Shown here piece after piece: positions 34,491 through 45,325 of a stretch of 64,000 nucleotides of DNA. Each line of letters begins with the position of its first letter. Position 1 is the stretch's first letter. The stretch comes from Coccinella septempunctata (Eukaryota; Arthropoda; Insecta; Coleoptera; Coccinellidae). Under the pieces are notes generated by a model. That model was not told where the DNA came from. It searched no databases and saw nothing but the letters and a program-made list of their open reading frames with translations. The DNA lies in the NCBI RefSeq assembly GCF_907165205.1, contig NC_058195.1, positions 29,408,936-29,472,935 on the forward strand, written 5' to 3'. Made by a program: the position numbers and the translations under genes.

Positions 34491-34965
34491 TAATGTTCCA
34501 GTACGCGGGGCGTGGTTAATTTGACAGATAAAATTAGGAGTTCCTGTCAAAGCAAGAGCTTGAAGCTCCAGTTCTACTCTGTAATCTGTGCTCCAGTGCG
34601 TCAAGCCCCGGGGTTTCGCGCACCTGACTCGAAAGCAGCCAAAGTTTTCGTACCACCATAGACTTTATAATTAAGTGTGGTGATCACATGTCACCAGCAA
34701 GATAAATCATGTCAGAAAATGTCATAGTTTTGCAACACAGTGTACTCCGTGAGGAACACGGAACGCGTCTTATTTGCAAATCCGGGTTTACCCCGTTGAG
34801 TTATTTTCAACATCAACAAACTAATATTTGTATTATTTTTCATTCATTCATCTTAGGTTTAGTTATTTATAACAGGGGTTCTTGTAGGAATGACAGTTTA
34901 TTTATTATGAAAATATGAAGTTGGGTTATAATTGTTAATTTGGTCTGCATAAATGGTAATATTAA

Positions 34966-35981
34966 TGCCCGTTTGCACCGTTTCGCTGGTAACCATGGTT
35001 AAACTAATCGATGTTTAATATTTAAACGTTGCTCAGAATTTGACGGTTTGCGCCGTGGAATCATAATGTTTGCTTTAATCATCGATAGGTTTGGCAACAC
35101 CACTCACAGCATAAAAAAAATCAAAATTTCAGCCAAGCACATCATAGAAGATAAATTAAAAAGAAAAAGAAGTCAAGGTTTTCTGACTAAACTTCTGTTG
35201 TCAAGTGGGAAATTTGAACATTTCTTTTGGATTTTCGGTATTTTGAATTTGAAGTGCGAACATGGGTAGCATCAACATATCCTATTACTCTAGGAAAAAG
35301 AACCTTCTTGTGAAAGGACAGTTGAATTTGCACTATATCCTAATATTTGTTCATTTTAATGAATTCGGAATATAATTTATCAATTGCTAATGAAACTGCA
35401 GCAATAATTCTTGATCCTTTCGATACATCTACATTTATGAACTTATCAACAGAAGCCAGCTGACCAGCACTAGCATGAAACCTCAATGTAGGTAGCAATT
35501 GATTTATTGGGTCAACACTATAATTCCTGAAATATCTGTATATGTATAATATAACTACTTATTAAATTCCAAATCATTCTCCATATATGGCAAAAAAATA
35601 ACACGGTTTCTTTCGTTGAACGAAATCTTCTGAAAAAAGTGAGGTCCATTCTTTCGGAATAATTTCTTCTACCGGGAAAACATCTGGGAAATCCAAATTC
35701 GATATTGCCAAGTGCATCAAGATCATCATCAAGTAATATCTCATCTTCCAAATCATCCATTATTAATTCGAATTTTATATCAACACAAATAGAAAACACA
35801 GTTGTCAATCGAATTTGAAGTATTACTTCAATCAACGTTTCAATCGAGCAAATTTCTGCGTTTAGTTTAAACAACGTTTAAGGGCACTATAATCAACGTT
35901 TAGGAACGGTGCAACCCGGTTATGGAATTGAACGTTGTTTAAGAATATAATCGTTGTTTAGACAAACGGTGCAAACGGCCA
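34966..35981 (-). mobile_element. Harbinger-like non-autonomous element, copy A
   Basis: Ends TGCCCGTTTGCACCGTTT and, reverse-complemented, TGGCCGTTTGCACCGTTT. TTA follows the right end. Inside, on the minus strand, lies a truncated HARBI1-like frame (35874-35518: DDLEDEILLDDDLDALGNIE, then FFRRFRSTKETVLFF) and, across a putative intron, fragments of the second exon. The catalytic core is missing. Subterminal AACGTTGTTTA/TAAACG strings recur near both ends. Confidence 0.82.
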
Positions 35982-36186
35982 TTAGACTATTTGTTACTTG
36001 GTAATTGCTACGTGATTCTTGTTGTGATAAGTGTTACTTGATGCTGCATAAATCCACACTAAGTTTCCATTTTCATTCCCACTTAAAATCGAACGGGTCA
36101 ATATCCTAAACGAAACCATATGGTTGAGTCATCGCGAAATAAGTGTTACCCGATTGCTATGCGATAATTCAGATAACAAATGTTTA

Positions 36187-37231
36187 TGCCCGTTTGCACC
36201 GTTTCGCTGGTAACCATGGTTAAACTAATCGATGTTTAATATTTAAACGTTGCTTAGCGGTTGACGGTTTGCACCGTGGAATCATAATCGTTGTTTACTT
36301 TAATCATCGATAGGTTTGGCAACACCACTCACACCATAAAAAATTCAAAATTTCAGCCAAGCACATCATAGAAGATAAATTAAAAAGAAAAAGAAGTCAA
36401 GGTTTTATGACTAAACTTCTGTTGTCAAGATGGGAAATTTGAACATTTCTTTTGGAGTTTCGATGTTGTGTTTCGAATTTGAATTGCGAACATGTGTAGC
36501 ATCGACACATTTTATTAGTCTAGGACCTAGGAAAAGAAGCCTTCTTGTGAAAGGACTGTTGAATTTGCACTTTTTCCTCATCTTTGGCATTTTAATGAAT
36601 TCGGAATATAATTTACCAATTGCTAATGAAAATTTAGCAATAATTCTTGATGCTGTCGATACATCTACATCTATGAAATTGGCAACAGAAGCCAAGTGAC
36701 CAGCACTAGCATAAAACCTCAATGTAGCTATCAATCGATATATTGCTGCAACACTATCATTCCTGAAATATCTATATTTGTATATTGTAATTAATTATTA
36801 AATTCCAGATCATTTTCCATATATGGCAACAAAAATAACACGGTTTCTTTCGTCAAACGAAATCTTCTGAATAAAATGAGGTTGTCCATTTCTTCGAAAT
36901 AATTTCTTCTCCGAGCAAGCGTCTGGGAAATCCAAATTCAATATTGCCAAGTGCATCAAGATCATCATCAAGTAATATATCGTCTTCCAAATCATTAATT
37001 ATTAATTCGAATTTTATATCAACACAAATAGGAAACACAGTTGTCAATCGAATTTGAAGTATTACTTCAATCAATGTCTTAATCGAGCTTCAAACGGGCA
37101 AATTTCAGCGTTTAGTTTAAACGATGTTTAAGGACCTTATAATCAACGTTTAGGAACGGTGCAACCCGGTTAAGGAATTAAACGTTGTTTAAGAATATAA
37201 TCGTTGTTTAGACAAACGGTGCAAACGGCCA
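36187..37231 (-). mobile_element. Harbinger-like non-autonomous element, copy B, TTA TSD
   Basis: Same ends as copy A, with TTA at 36184-36186 and 37232-37234, the PIF/Harbinger target. The minus strand carries the two-exon HARBI1-like N-terminus (37074-36853, then 36734-36411: IATLRFYASAGHLASVANFI, DVSTASRIIAKFSLAIGKLY, IKCVDATHVR). It stops soon after the first catalytic Asp motif. Frameshifts are present. Confidence 0.85.
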
Positions 37232-37415
37232 TTAGGGTTGTATAAGGATCTATATCAGTAATCATTTTCAATTTTTTCTTTCAATTTTACCATTTTAAAA
37301 TTTTTGTATAGATGATTCTTGGTGAAAAGCTTTATTTTGACCAAATTTACCTTTTGTTAAAAAAAGCCACACCTTTAAATACACCTTCTATATTCACTTC
37401 ACTTAAATTTTTCAG

Positions 37416-37805
37416 GTTGAAGCACCTTGGATAAAACACTTTTTCTATGGCGATTACGACACCTACATAATTCCTGGGTTCGATAACGTAACTCTTGGTG
37501 GTTGCCGTCAATATGAATCTTATGATAAGAAATTTAGTCAATATGATTATTTGTCTATGAGAGAAAGATGTGAAAAAATGTTACCCTCCTTAAGGGATGC
37601 CAAATTGATCGGACATAGAGTTGGCTTGAGACCTCATAGAATTCCCGTGAGAGTTGAAATGGAAGAAAAGATAGCAAATGGAAGGAAATTGAAAATTGTT
37701 CATAATTACGGACATGGAGGATATGGTGTGACGACTTGCCCAGGAACATCTATTAACGCTGTGCAGCTTGTTAGGAGGGCCTTAACTGAAAAGAGTAAAC
37801 TGTAA
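37416..37805 (+). CDS. D-amino-acid/D-aspartate oxidase, last exon with SKL peroxisome signal
   Basis: It follows a TTTTTCAG acceptor and continues phase 0 as VEAPWIKHFFYGDYDTYIIP. It carries NVTLGGCRQ, the conserved substrate-Arg region GLRPHRIPVRVE, and the FAD-contacting HNYGHGGYGVTTCPG. It ends LTEKSKL before TAA, giving the canonical PTS1 tripeptide Ser-Lys-Leu. The 129 residues match the C-terminal third of the family without lesion. An AATAAA at 37977-37982 is a plausible poly-A signal. With the previous exon this is a clean gene end amid transposons and probably functional if upstream exons exist. Confidence 0.93.
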   Translation, partial: VEAPWIKHFFYGDYDTYIIPGFDNVTLGGCRQYESYDKKFSQYDYLSMRERCEKMLPSLRDAKLIGHRVGLRPHRIPVRVEMEEKIANGRKLKIVHNYGHGGYGVTTCPGTSINAVQLVRRALTEKSKL

Positions 37806-38404
37806 TATGATTGTACCTAATTAATGAATCTAGTGTTGACTCCTGAGAGAGGATAAAATAGTAAAATTTAAGATGAAAATTTTATCTCTCTTCAGTGGAT
37901 CATGTCGATGACTAACTTTTTTCCTTAGCTTTATCACTTGAAGGCGCGTACGCGACAAGGGCGGAGAAGAAACGGCAATAAACTACATGACTAGACAATA
38001 TTTGGATATTAGTAATCTATCGAATTCCCCATACAGCACATGTCCCAGGTAGAAATTTTAGTCTTCAAGACGTCTTCGGTTGGTCATGTTCGGACGTATG
38101 GTGACCAACTTGGTGACGTCTGTGAGACCTTTTGGTGACGTTAATATGTCCCAGCCTGAAGACGTCTTACGGTGACGTCTTGAAAACTAATTTGGAAGAC
38201 GATTATTCGGTATTTTTTACGTCTTGCGTACGTCTTTCTCACGTACTGAGGACGTTAGTATTTTTCTGAAAATATTAGAATTTCATGGATAGAAATGAAA
38301 CAAAAAACAACATAATGTGAACCAACATTGGTTGTTATATTTTTTTCTCTTCCCATCCCCCCTGGCCTTGTGTTCGTGCACATCAGCCAACATTTTTTAA
38401 ATCC
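37806..38404. other. 3' UTR and gacgtc-rich repeat
   Basis: The oxidase 3' UTR probably runs to shortly past 37982. From about 38045 to 38270 the DNA is packed with GACGTC/ACGTCTT motifs and the string GTCCCAG occurs near both ends of the block. Similar gacgtc blocks occur at 54.4-54.6 and 56.7-56.9 kb. Confidence 0.5.
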
Positions 38405-39813
38405 TATATTTATTTATTTATTTATTCACGGGATTAAACCAATTACAAAATAAGAACAAAAATATAAGTCAACAAAAATATCGTACATACCTAATTCAAA
38501 TCAAACAATAATTAACATTTCTCACTATGGCGGAGTATGATGAGTTTACAAAGTCGATGCCAAGTCGTCCGGCAACATTCACCCGTTCTGAAATCCTGGG
38601 AATGGGATATGCCCGTGTGTAATTTAGCCTGTAATTAGGAACACTGAGGAAGGCAGACCCCCTAGTATTTCTGGGTGGAACGTGAAAAGCAAAGAGAGAG
38701 AGAAGCTCAGTCGTCGACAGTTTCCCCATTAAAAGCCTAGTGAAGAGCAATACGTCGCTCCTAATCCTACGCGTCTTCAAAGTTGGTAAGTGAAGTACAG
38801 ATCTCATGTGAGTTGCCGAAAAATTTGATCGAGAAATGCCCATTCTATAAGAAATATTGAGAAGAAATTTATTCTGAACACTCTCGATCCTGTCACTGTC
38901 TGTGAAGTATAAGGACACCACACAGAAGATGCGAACTCAAGATGAGGTCTTACCAAAGTTACATACAGATGTTTTATAGTATTGATACCACTGAATTCAT
39001 GGGAATGTCTCAAAACAAAACCAAGCGACCTTAATCCCTTAGCAACAATATCCTCTATATGCAGACTGAAACTCATTTTGAAGTCATACAAAACACCTAA
39101 ATCCCTCACCACATCAACCTCAACCAATTTCTCTCCTCCTGAAGAATAACGAGAATGGAAATAGCATCCCTTTCTAAATATTGACATGTGTTTACATTTG
39201 TCAACGTTAATAAACACAGCATTTAACCTGCACCACTGTTCGAGTCTCTCCAGATCGGATTGGAGATTGAGCATATCTAATAAAGTGTTGACTACCAAAA
39301 ATATCTTCAAGTCATCTGCGAAGAGGAGGAACCTCGCGAATCTGAAACATGTCTTAATGTCATTAATGTGCATTAGAAACAGGAAAGGCCCAAGATGACT
39401 GCCCTGTGGAACACCCGACCGGATCACATATGACAAGGAGAAAGAAGCCCTAACCTTAACCCTTTGCGAACGACTATCTAAGTATGACATGAACCAACTG
39501 AGCAATCTGCCCGAGATACCAAATGCCAATAGCTTCCCCCTCAAGATACTATGATTCACCCTATCAAATGCCTTGGAGAAATCCGTATATATGACGTCAA
39601 CCTGCTTTCCCCCCCTCCAAAGAATCCATAACATACTGAACAAACACAAGGAGATTCGATTCAACGATCTTACCACAAACAAAACCATGCTACTGTTCTG
39701 ATAGCTTAGAAGATATGTCTCTGCGCAATCGCTCCAACATTAATGCCCGTTTGCTCCGTTTCGCTGGTAACCATGGTTAAACTAATCGATGTTTAATATT
39801 TAAACGTTGCTTA

Positions 39814-40851
39814 TGCCCGTTTGCACCGTTTCGCTGGTAACCATGGTTAAACTAATCGACGTTTAATATTTAAACGTTGCTTAGCGGTTGACGGTTTGCA
39901 CCGTGGAATCATAATCGTTGTTTACTTTAATCATTGATAGGTTTGGCAACACCACTCACACCATAAAAAATTAAAAATTTCAGCCAAGCACATCATAGAA
40001 GATAATTTAAAAAGAAAAAGAATTCAAGGTTTTCTGACTAAACTTCTGTTGTCAAGGTGGGAAATTTGAACATTTCTTTTGGAGTTTCGGTGTTGTGTTT
40101 TGAATATTTGAAGTGCGAACATAGATAGCATCAACACATCCTATTACTCGAGGAAAAAGATCCTTCTTGTGATAGGACCGTTGAATTTGCACTATATCCT
40201 CATCTTTGGTCATTGTAATGAATTCGGAATATAATTTACCAATTGCTAATGAAACTGCAGCAATAATTCTTGATACTTTCGATACATCTACATTTATGAA
40301 CTTATCAACAGAAGCCAACTGACCAGCACTAGCATAAAACCGCAATGTAGGTAGCAATTGATTTATTGGGTCAACAATATTATTCCTGAAATATCTATAT
40401 ATGTATAATATAACTAATTATTAAATTCCAAATCATTCTCCATATATGGCAAAAAAATAACACGGTTTCTTTCGTTGAACAAAATCTTCTGAAAAATGTC
40501 AGGTCCATTCTTTCGAAATAATTTCTTCTACGGGGAAAATATCTGGGAAATCCAAATTCGATATTGCCAAGTGCATCAAGATCATCATCAAGTAATATCT
40601 TATCTTCCAAATCATCCATTATTAATTCGAATTTTATATCGACACAAATAGAAAACACAGTTGTCAATCGAATTTGAAGTATTACTTCAATCAACGTTTT
40701 AATCGAGCTTTAATCGAGCAAATTTCTGCGATTAGTTTAAACAACGTTTAAGGGCCTTATAATCAATGTTTAGGAACGGTGCAATCCGGTTAAGGAATTA
40801 AACGTTGTTTAAGAATATAATCGTTGTTTAGACAAACGGTGCAAACGGCCA
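39814..40851 (-). mobile_element. Inner Harbinger-like copy inserted in its own relative
   Basis: The full-length element has both 18-bp family ends, with TTA at 39811-39813 and 40852-40854. Excising it yields ..ACGTTGC TTA GCGGTTGACGG.., exactly the uninterrupted sequence seen in copy B near 36250. The minus strand carries the same truncated HARBI1-like exons (40694-40395, 40357-40052). Confidence 0.9.
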
Positions 40852-41785
40852 TTAGCGGTTGACGGTTTGCACCGTCGAATCATAATCGTTGTTTACTTTA
40901 ATCATCGATAGGTTTGGCAACACCACTCACAGCATGAAAAATTCAAAATCAGAGACAATCAGAGACTCTATGTTCAAAATTTCAGCCAAGCACATCATAA
41001 AAGATAAATAAAAAAAAAAAAGAAGTCAAAGTTTTGTGTTTGAAGTTCTGTTGTCAATTTGTCAAGGTGGAAAATTCGAACATTTCTTTTGAATTTCGGT
41101 GTTGTGTTTCGAATTTGAAGTGCGAACATGAGTACTATGAGTAGCATCCACACATTCTATTAGTCTAGGAAAAGAAGCCTTCTTGTGAAAGGACTGTTGA
41201 ATTTGCACTATTTCCTCATCTTTGGGCATTTCAATGAATTCGGAATATAATTTACCAATTGCTAATGAAAATTTAGCAATAATTCTTGATGCTCTCGATA
41301 CATCTACATTTATGAAATTGGCAACAGCAGCCAAGTAACCAGCACTAGCATAAAACCTAAATATAGCAATCAATTCATTTATTGTTGCCACACTATTATT
41401 CCTGAAATATCTTTATTTCTATGATATAATTAATTATTAAATTCCAAATCATTCTCCATATATGGCAACAAAAATAACACGGTTTCTTTCGTTAAAAGAA
41501 ATCTTCTGAAAATGATGAGGTTGTCCATCACTTCGAAATAATTTTTTCTCCGAGTAAACGTCTGGGAAATCCAAATTCAGTATTGCCAGGTGCATCAAGA
41601 TCATCATCAAGTACTATCTCATCGAGTATCTCATCTTCCAAATCATCCATTATTAATTCGAATTTTATATCAACACAAATAGAAAACACATTTGTCAATC
41701 GAATTTGAAGTTTTACTTCAATCAACGTTTTAATCATAGATAACCTATAGATGCGCAACTCTCTGTCTGAATTTGTTTCCTTATA

Positions 41786-42566
41786 GAGCGACATCTATCG
41801 AGTTTTTTCCTTTTTCGCCGGCATGATTTTGGCAGCATTGCTACCAGAATTACAGATGCCTACTGAACTACCAACGCATTTGGTTTAAATTTCAATACAT
41901 CAAGATTGAAATTTCGGTCGTGTACCATCACAAATTTATGCCGAAAGTAATTTAATTTCCGACATAAATTAGTAATGATGCGCAGAAGATTTGAAACTCG
42001 CCAAAAAAAATTCAATTTGTAGATTTGGTAACATCTGATTGGAAAAATTAATCTAACGGAATAAAAGAAGATAATACCTCCTCATATTGGGCTTGAAACT
42101 CCTCAACATCTACTTGCCCCCTGAGTTCTTCCCTAATTTTGAATTTGGTTATTAAAAGGAGTTATTTTGGCGAGGATATTTAGAGTTGAGCGATGAAAAA
42201 TAGTATTAAATGTTCAGGAGGGTCTCACCGATTTTGTGTTGGCTTCATTTAGCCTAAATTACTTCCAAGCAATCCGAACATTTATTATAATATCATTCAT
42301 CGTTTTTCTGGCTAAATATCCCGCCACATACGGTTTCCTCGAATCATTTTTTACATTTTTACGTCAAAAGTTTTGACCACAGATAACAGAATCATAGTTT
42401 TGACTTCCATCAAAGAGGAACCTTTCCTCTTTGCTTCCACCACATTGTTGTTGTTTTTATTCTTTTCCTTCTTTCTCAATCAAAGTTGCTGATATTCGTG
42501 AAGAAATCTATTTTAAAATATCTCTTCGTCGATAGTTAAAAGGAAACAAATCGATAGATGGCACTA
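41786..42566. repeat. Inverted-repeat-bounded segment, unclassified
   Basis: GCGACATCTATCGAGTTTTT near 41789 is matched in reverse by a GCCATCTATCGATTTGTTTCC-type string at about 42540-42560. The interior ~730 bp has no coding sequence that I recognise. It lies between the left TTTTAATC repeat and the RING-transposase element, so it could be a separate MITE or the left part of a larger one. Confidence 0.45.
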
Positions 42567-43319
42567 CTTCTTCCCGAACAAAATCATTTCAAGGGAGTTA
42601 ACCCCATAGACCTATAAAACGCATGGACGCGCCCTTCCAGTGAGTTTCAATAGCCACGAGTGCGGCCAACATGAGATGGAGCTAGTATGGGCAAGAAAAC
42701 GTTTCCTTAGAACGCCTTAGCTCTATGCGCATACGATTTATTTCGATTTTTTTTTATATAGGGAAAATTAGAAATGGAGTTTGCTTAGAAATATTTCGAT
42801 AATTGATTATAAAACATAATTCTTTTAATTTAGGTATTAATTTCCGAGCTATATTTGTATATTGGCGCCCGTTAGAGATAAAAACAAGTACCTATAATCG
42901 AATAAAAAAATTAAACGAATATTACTATCATTTAGATTGCGTTTAATGATCCAATTAGAACTAAAGAGCACAATTTTTGCTTTCGGCAACTATTCCTCCG
43001 AAAATACAACAGATAAGTTCATGAAAAGTTTGTGAATAAATTGATTTGAATAAAAACAATTGAGTACATTTTTAGCCAACACAATATTCTGATTTCTTGT
43101 TGGTTCAATATCTGAAAAAAAATTTCATTGATCAATATTGATCAAAAGGTTGAAAAATAGACATTACAATCAGCATACTAAGTAATTTTTCAACTGAGGA
43201 TAATTTTCAGGAAGCATATTTATATTTTGTCCCAATGGAAAAGCTCGCATTTTGGGCATTTATTTTCTCTTCTAATCTCAAGTGCTTAATTCTTGAGTAT
43301 TATTTTATCTACACCTTTT

Positions 43320-43590
43320 CCAATTGTAATTCAGAAAACGTAAAATGTAATTCAGAAAAGACAATTGAATTTCAGAAAATGAAAATTGTAATTCAGAATA
43401 GTAAGTTTATATTCAGAAAAGGGAATTTGAATTTCAGAATAAGAACTTTAAATTCAGAAACGGTAATTTGAATTTCAGAATAGTAATATGCATTTCAGAA
43501 AGTGTAAATTGGAATTCAGATTTCGTGATTTGAAATTCAGAAAATGGAAATTGTAATTCAGAAATAGGAAATTGTAATTCAGAATGTACT
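43320..43590 (+). repeat. Left subterminal array, 13 TTCAG units at ~21-bp spacing
   Basis: Thirteen copies of a diverged unit around AATTNNAATTTCAGAA occur at near-regular ~21-bp spacing, preceded by CTACACCTTTTCC. The orientation points inward toward the transposase. Spacing of two helical turns would place the motifs on one face of the DNA, as expected of protein-binding arrays. Confidence 0.85.
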
Positions 43591-43749
43591 CTACATAGAA
43601 ATAATAACAATGAGTACAGGTGAGGTATTTCTTGATCGTGAATGAATAATTGATGGAAGCTTATATTGGGATATCCTGGTCTTCAGGAAGAGTATTAATA
43701 GTAATATCAAAAGTAACACAATTAACAAAATTAACATAAGATTATAAAG

Positions 43750-44995
43750 CTAACATAACAAAACTAACAACCAACTGGTAAATCTTCTATGTAAATCTAG
43801 CACTGCGTCGTGAAATGTTGTTGTGTGCTGAGCGGCACGAGCACAGTCGCCTCCCATAATTGTGTCTTTACTTCTATCTATAATTTGCTCCAAATATTGC
43901 AACCTTTGCTCTTGAACCCCTGGGGCCGTCACCTCAGGGACTCTAAGTCTTGTTTTCACCCCCATTTTCAATTTAGCCCAAATTGATCGGGTTTAGCATC
44001 GGGGAATACGGAGCTAATCTCAACAAATTAGCTTCCGTTGCATTGACAACTTCTTCTAGCCTAGAGTGACAGGGAGCGTTATCACACACAATAACCAAAT
44101 CTGACAATCGATTGCCCAAGTCTTCCCATGTATTCATAAGTCTTTGAATCCACTCGTTAGCTAGAAGCGCCGTGTAAGATCCTCTTCTATTTTCCATTGC
44201 AATCACACCAGCGGCAGAAATAGCACCAATCACATGTATATTCGGACCTCTTGCTGCCGGGAGCTGTTGAATTGCACGAGTACCGGCTTTGGAACGCCCT
44301 CGAGATCTTCGGCAAAATAAATTGAAATTTGTCTCGTCTATCCAAACGATTTGTTTTCCTTGACGGATGAAATTGTTAAGGGACCTTACATAATCGGCAC
44401 GTTTCAATTTATTTTCTTCGGTGTTCATAGTAGCTGGTGCTGTATGAACCTTTTTTAATGTGAATATTCTTCCTTCCAAATAGTTTGTTATCGTTGTGCT
44501 CGATATTGATTTTCCAAACTCTGCTAATACCTTGGCTTTTAACTGTTTAATAGTTAGGTCGCAAGTTTCCTCAACCCATGAGATCATTATATCTATTTGT
44601 TCACTGTTCAAAATTTTTGGTTTTTTCCCACCCTTTCCAAACATACTGTCCCTTCCTGATCTTACCCACTGATAGGCAGTTTTGTATTTCACACCCAAAG
44701 TTTCTGATAAAGACACCCAATCGTCCCCTTTATTTGCGCATGCTGTTATACGCTGCCTGTCTTGACTTGTGTTTTTTTTATATATGGTCCTGGTAACTTC
44801 TATTTTTTCCACAAATACAGTTCTGCAAATAGGACAAGTCTGATCCCTCAAAGGCTCCGCACATTTGTCATGTAAAAGATGGCTGCATGGCAATAATTTA
44901 ACTACTTTGTTTCTACTCATGGATATTCTGCATATTGCACAATTATCTTTCAATTCCATTTTTGATTTTTTTCTCGATAATGACTTAAGTTTCAT
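43750..44995 (-). pseudogene. RING-H2 finger fused to an IS630/Tc1-type DDE transposase, frameshifted
   Basis: Residues about 19-60 form a complete RING-H2 pattern: CAIC, then CSHLLHDKC, then CPIC (ligands C,C,C,H,H,C,C,C). A helix-turn-helix region follows (WVSLSETLGVKYKTAYQWVR; QIDIMISWVEETCDLTIKQL, with KSISSTTITNYL). The DDE core has IVWIDETNFNLFCRR (first Asp), LVIVCDNAPCHSRLEEVV (second Asp) and LAPYSPMLNPI. After NPI, where the third acidic residue (NPIE) belongs, about five bases are missing: the frame reads NLG-stop at 43973. It resumes in another frame as KMGVKTRLRVPEV..GVQEQRLQYL to 43750. It would cut and paste the element; this copy looks dead. The RING part suggests ubiquitin-ligase-like or protein-binding activity, which is only an inference. 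Confidence 0.85.
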
Positions 44996-45035
44996 GAGAA
45001 GTTTGATGACATATTGTCATACATATCACTTGATA

Positions 45036-45325
45036 CTTTTCTGAATTACATATTACATTTTCTGAAATTGAATTGATGTTTTCTGAAATACAATTTTCGT
45101 TTTCTGAATTACAATATGCTATTTCTGAATTTCAATTCACTATTCTGAATTACAACTTTGTTTTTCTGAATTTCAACTTCCTAATCTGAAATTCAATTTC
45201 TATATTCTGAAATTAAATTAACTATTCTGAAATTCAATTTCTCTTTTCTGAATTAAATGTTGCTAATCTGAAATACATGTTTGCTTTTCTGAAATTGAAC
45301 TTTGATTTTCTGAATTACAACTGGA
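45036..45325 (-). repeat. Right subterminal array, 14 CTGAA units at ~21-bp spacing
   Basis: Fourteen copies of TTCTGAATT/TTCTGAAATT-type units mirror the left array in opposite orientation, ending in TACAACTGGAAAAGGTGTAG, the reverse of the left array's lead sequence. The transposase start (44995) lies just inside it, so the array could also act as its promoter region. Confidence 0.85.

Larger units (their letters stand above)
31883..37415 (+). other. Oxidase intron filled with transposon remnants
   Basis: A GT-AG intron of 5533 bp between phase-0 exons (QVSK / VEAPW). It contains an RTE fragment (32590-33545), a hairpin MITE (34351-34490) and two Harbinger-like copies (34966-35981, 36187-37231). 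The stretches 31883-32590 and 33546-34350 show nothing I can name. Confidence 0.85.

Noticed and set aside
43320..43590. Evenly spaced repeats resembling a CRISPR array
   Set aside because: Units are diverged, ~21-bp period with no spacers, mirrored around a eukaryotic transposase.
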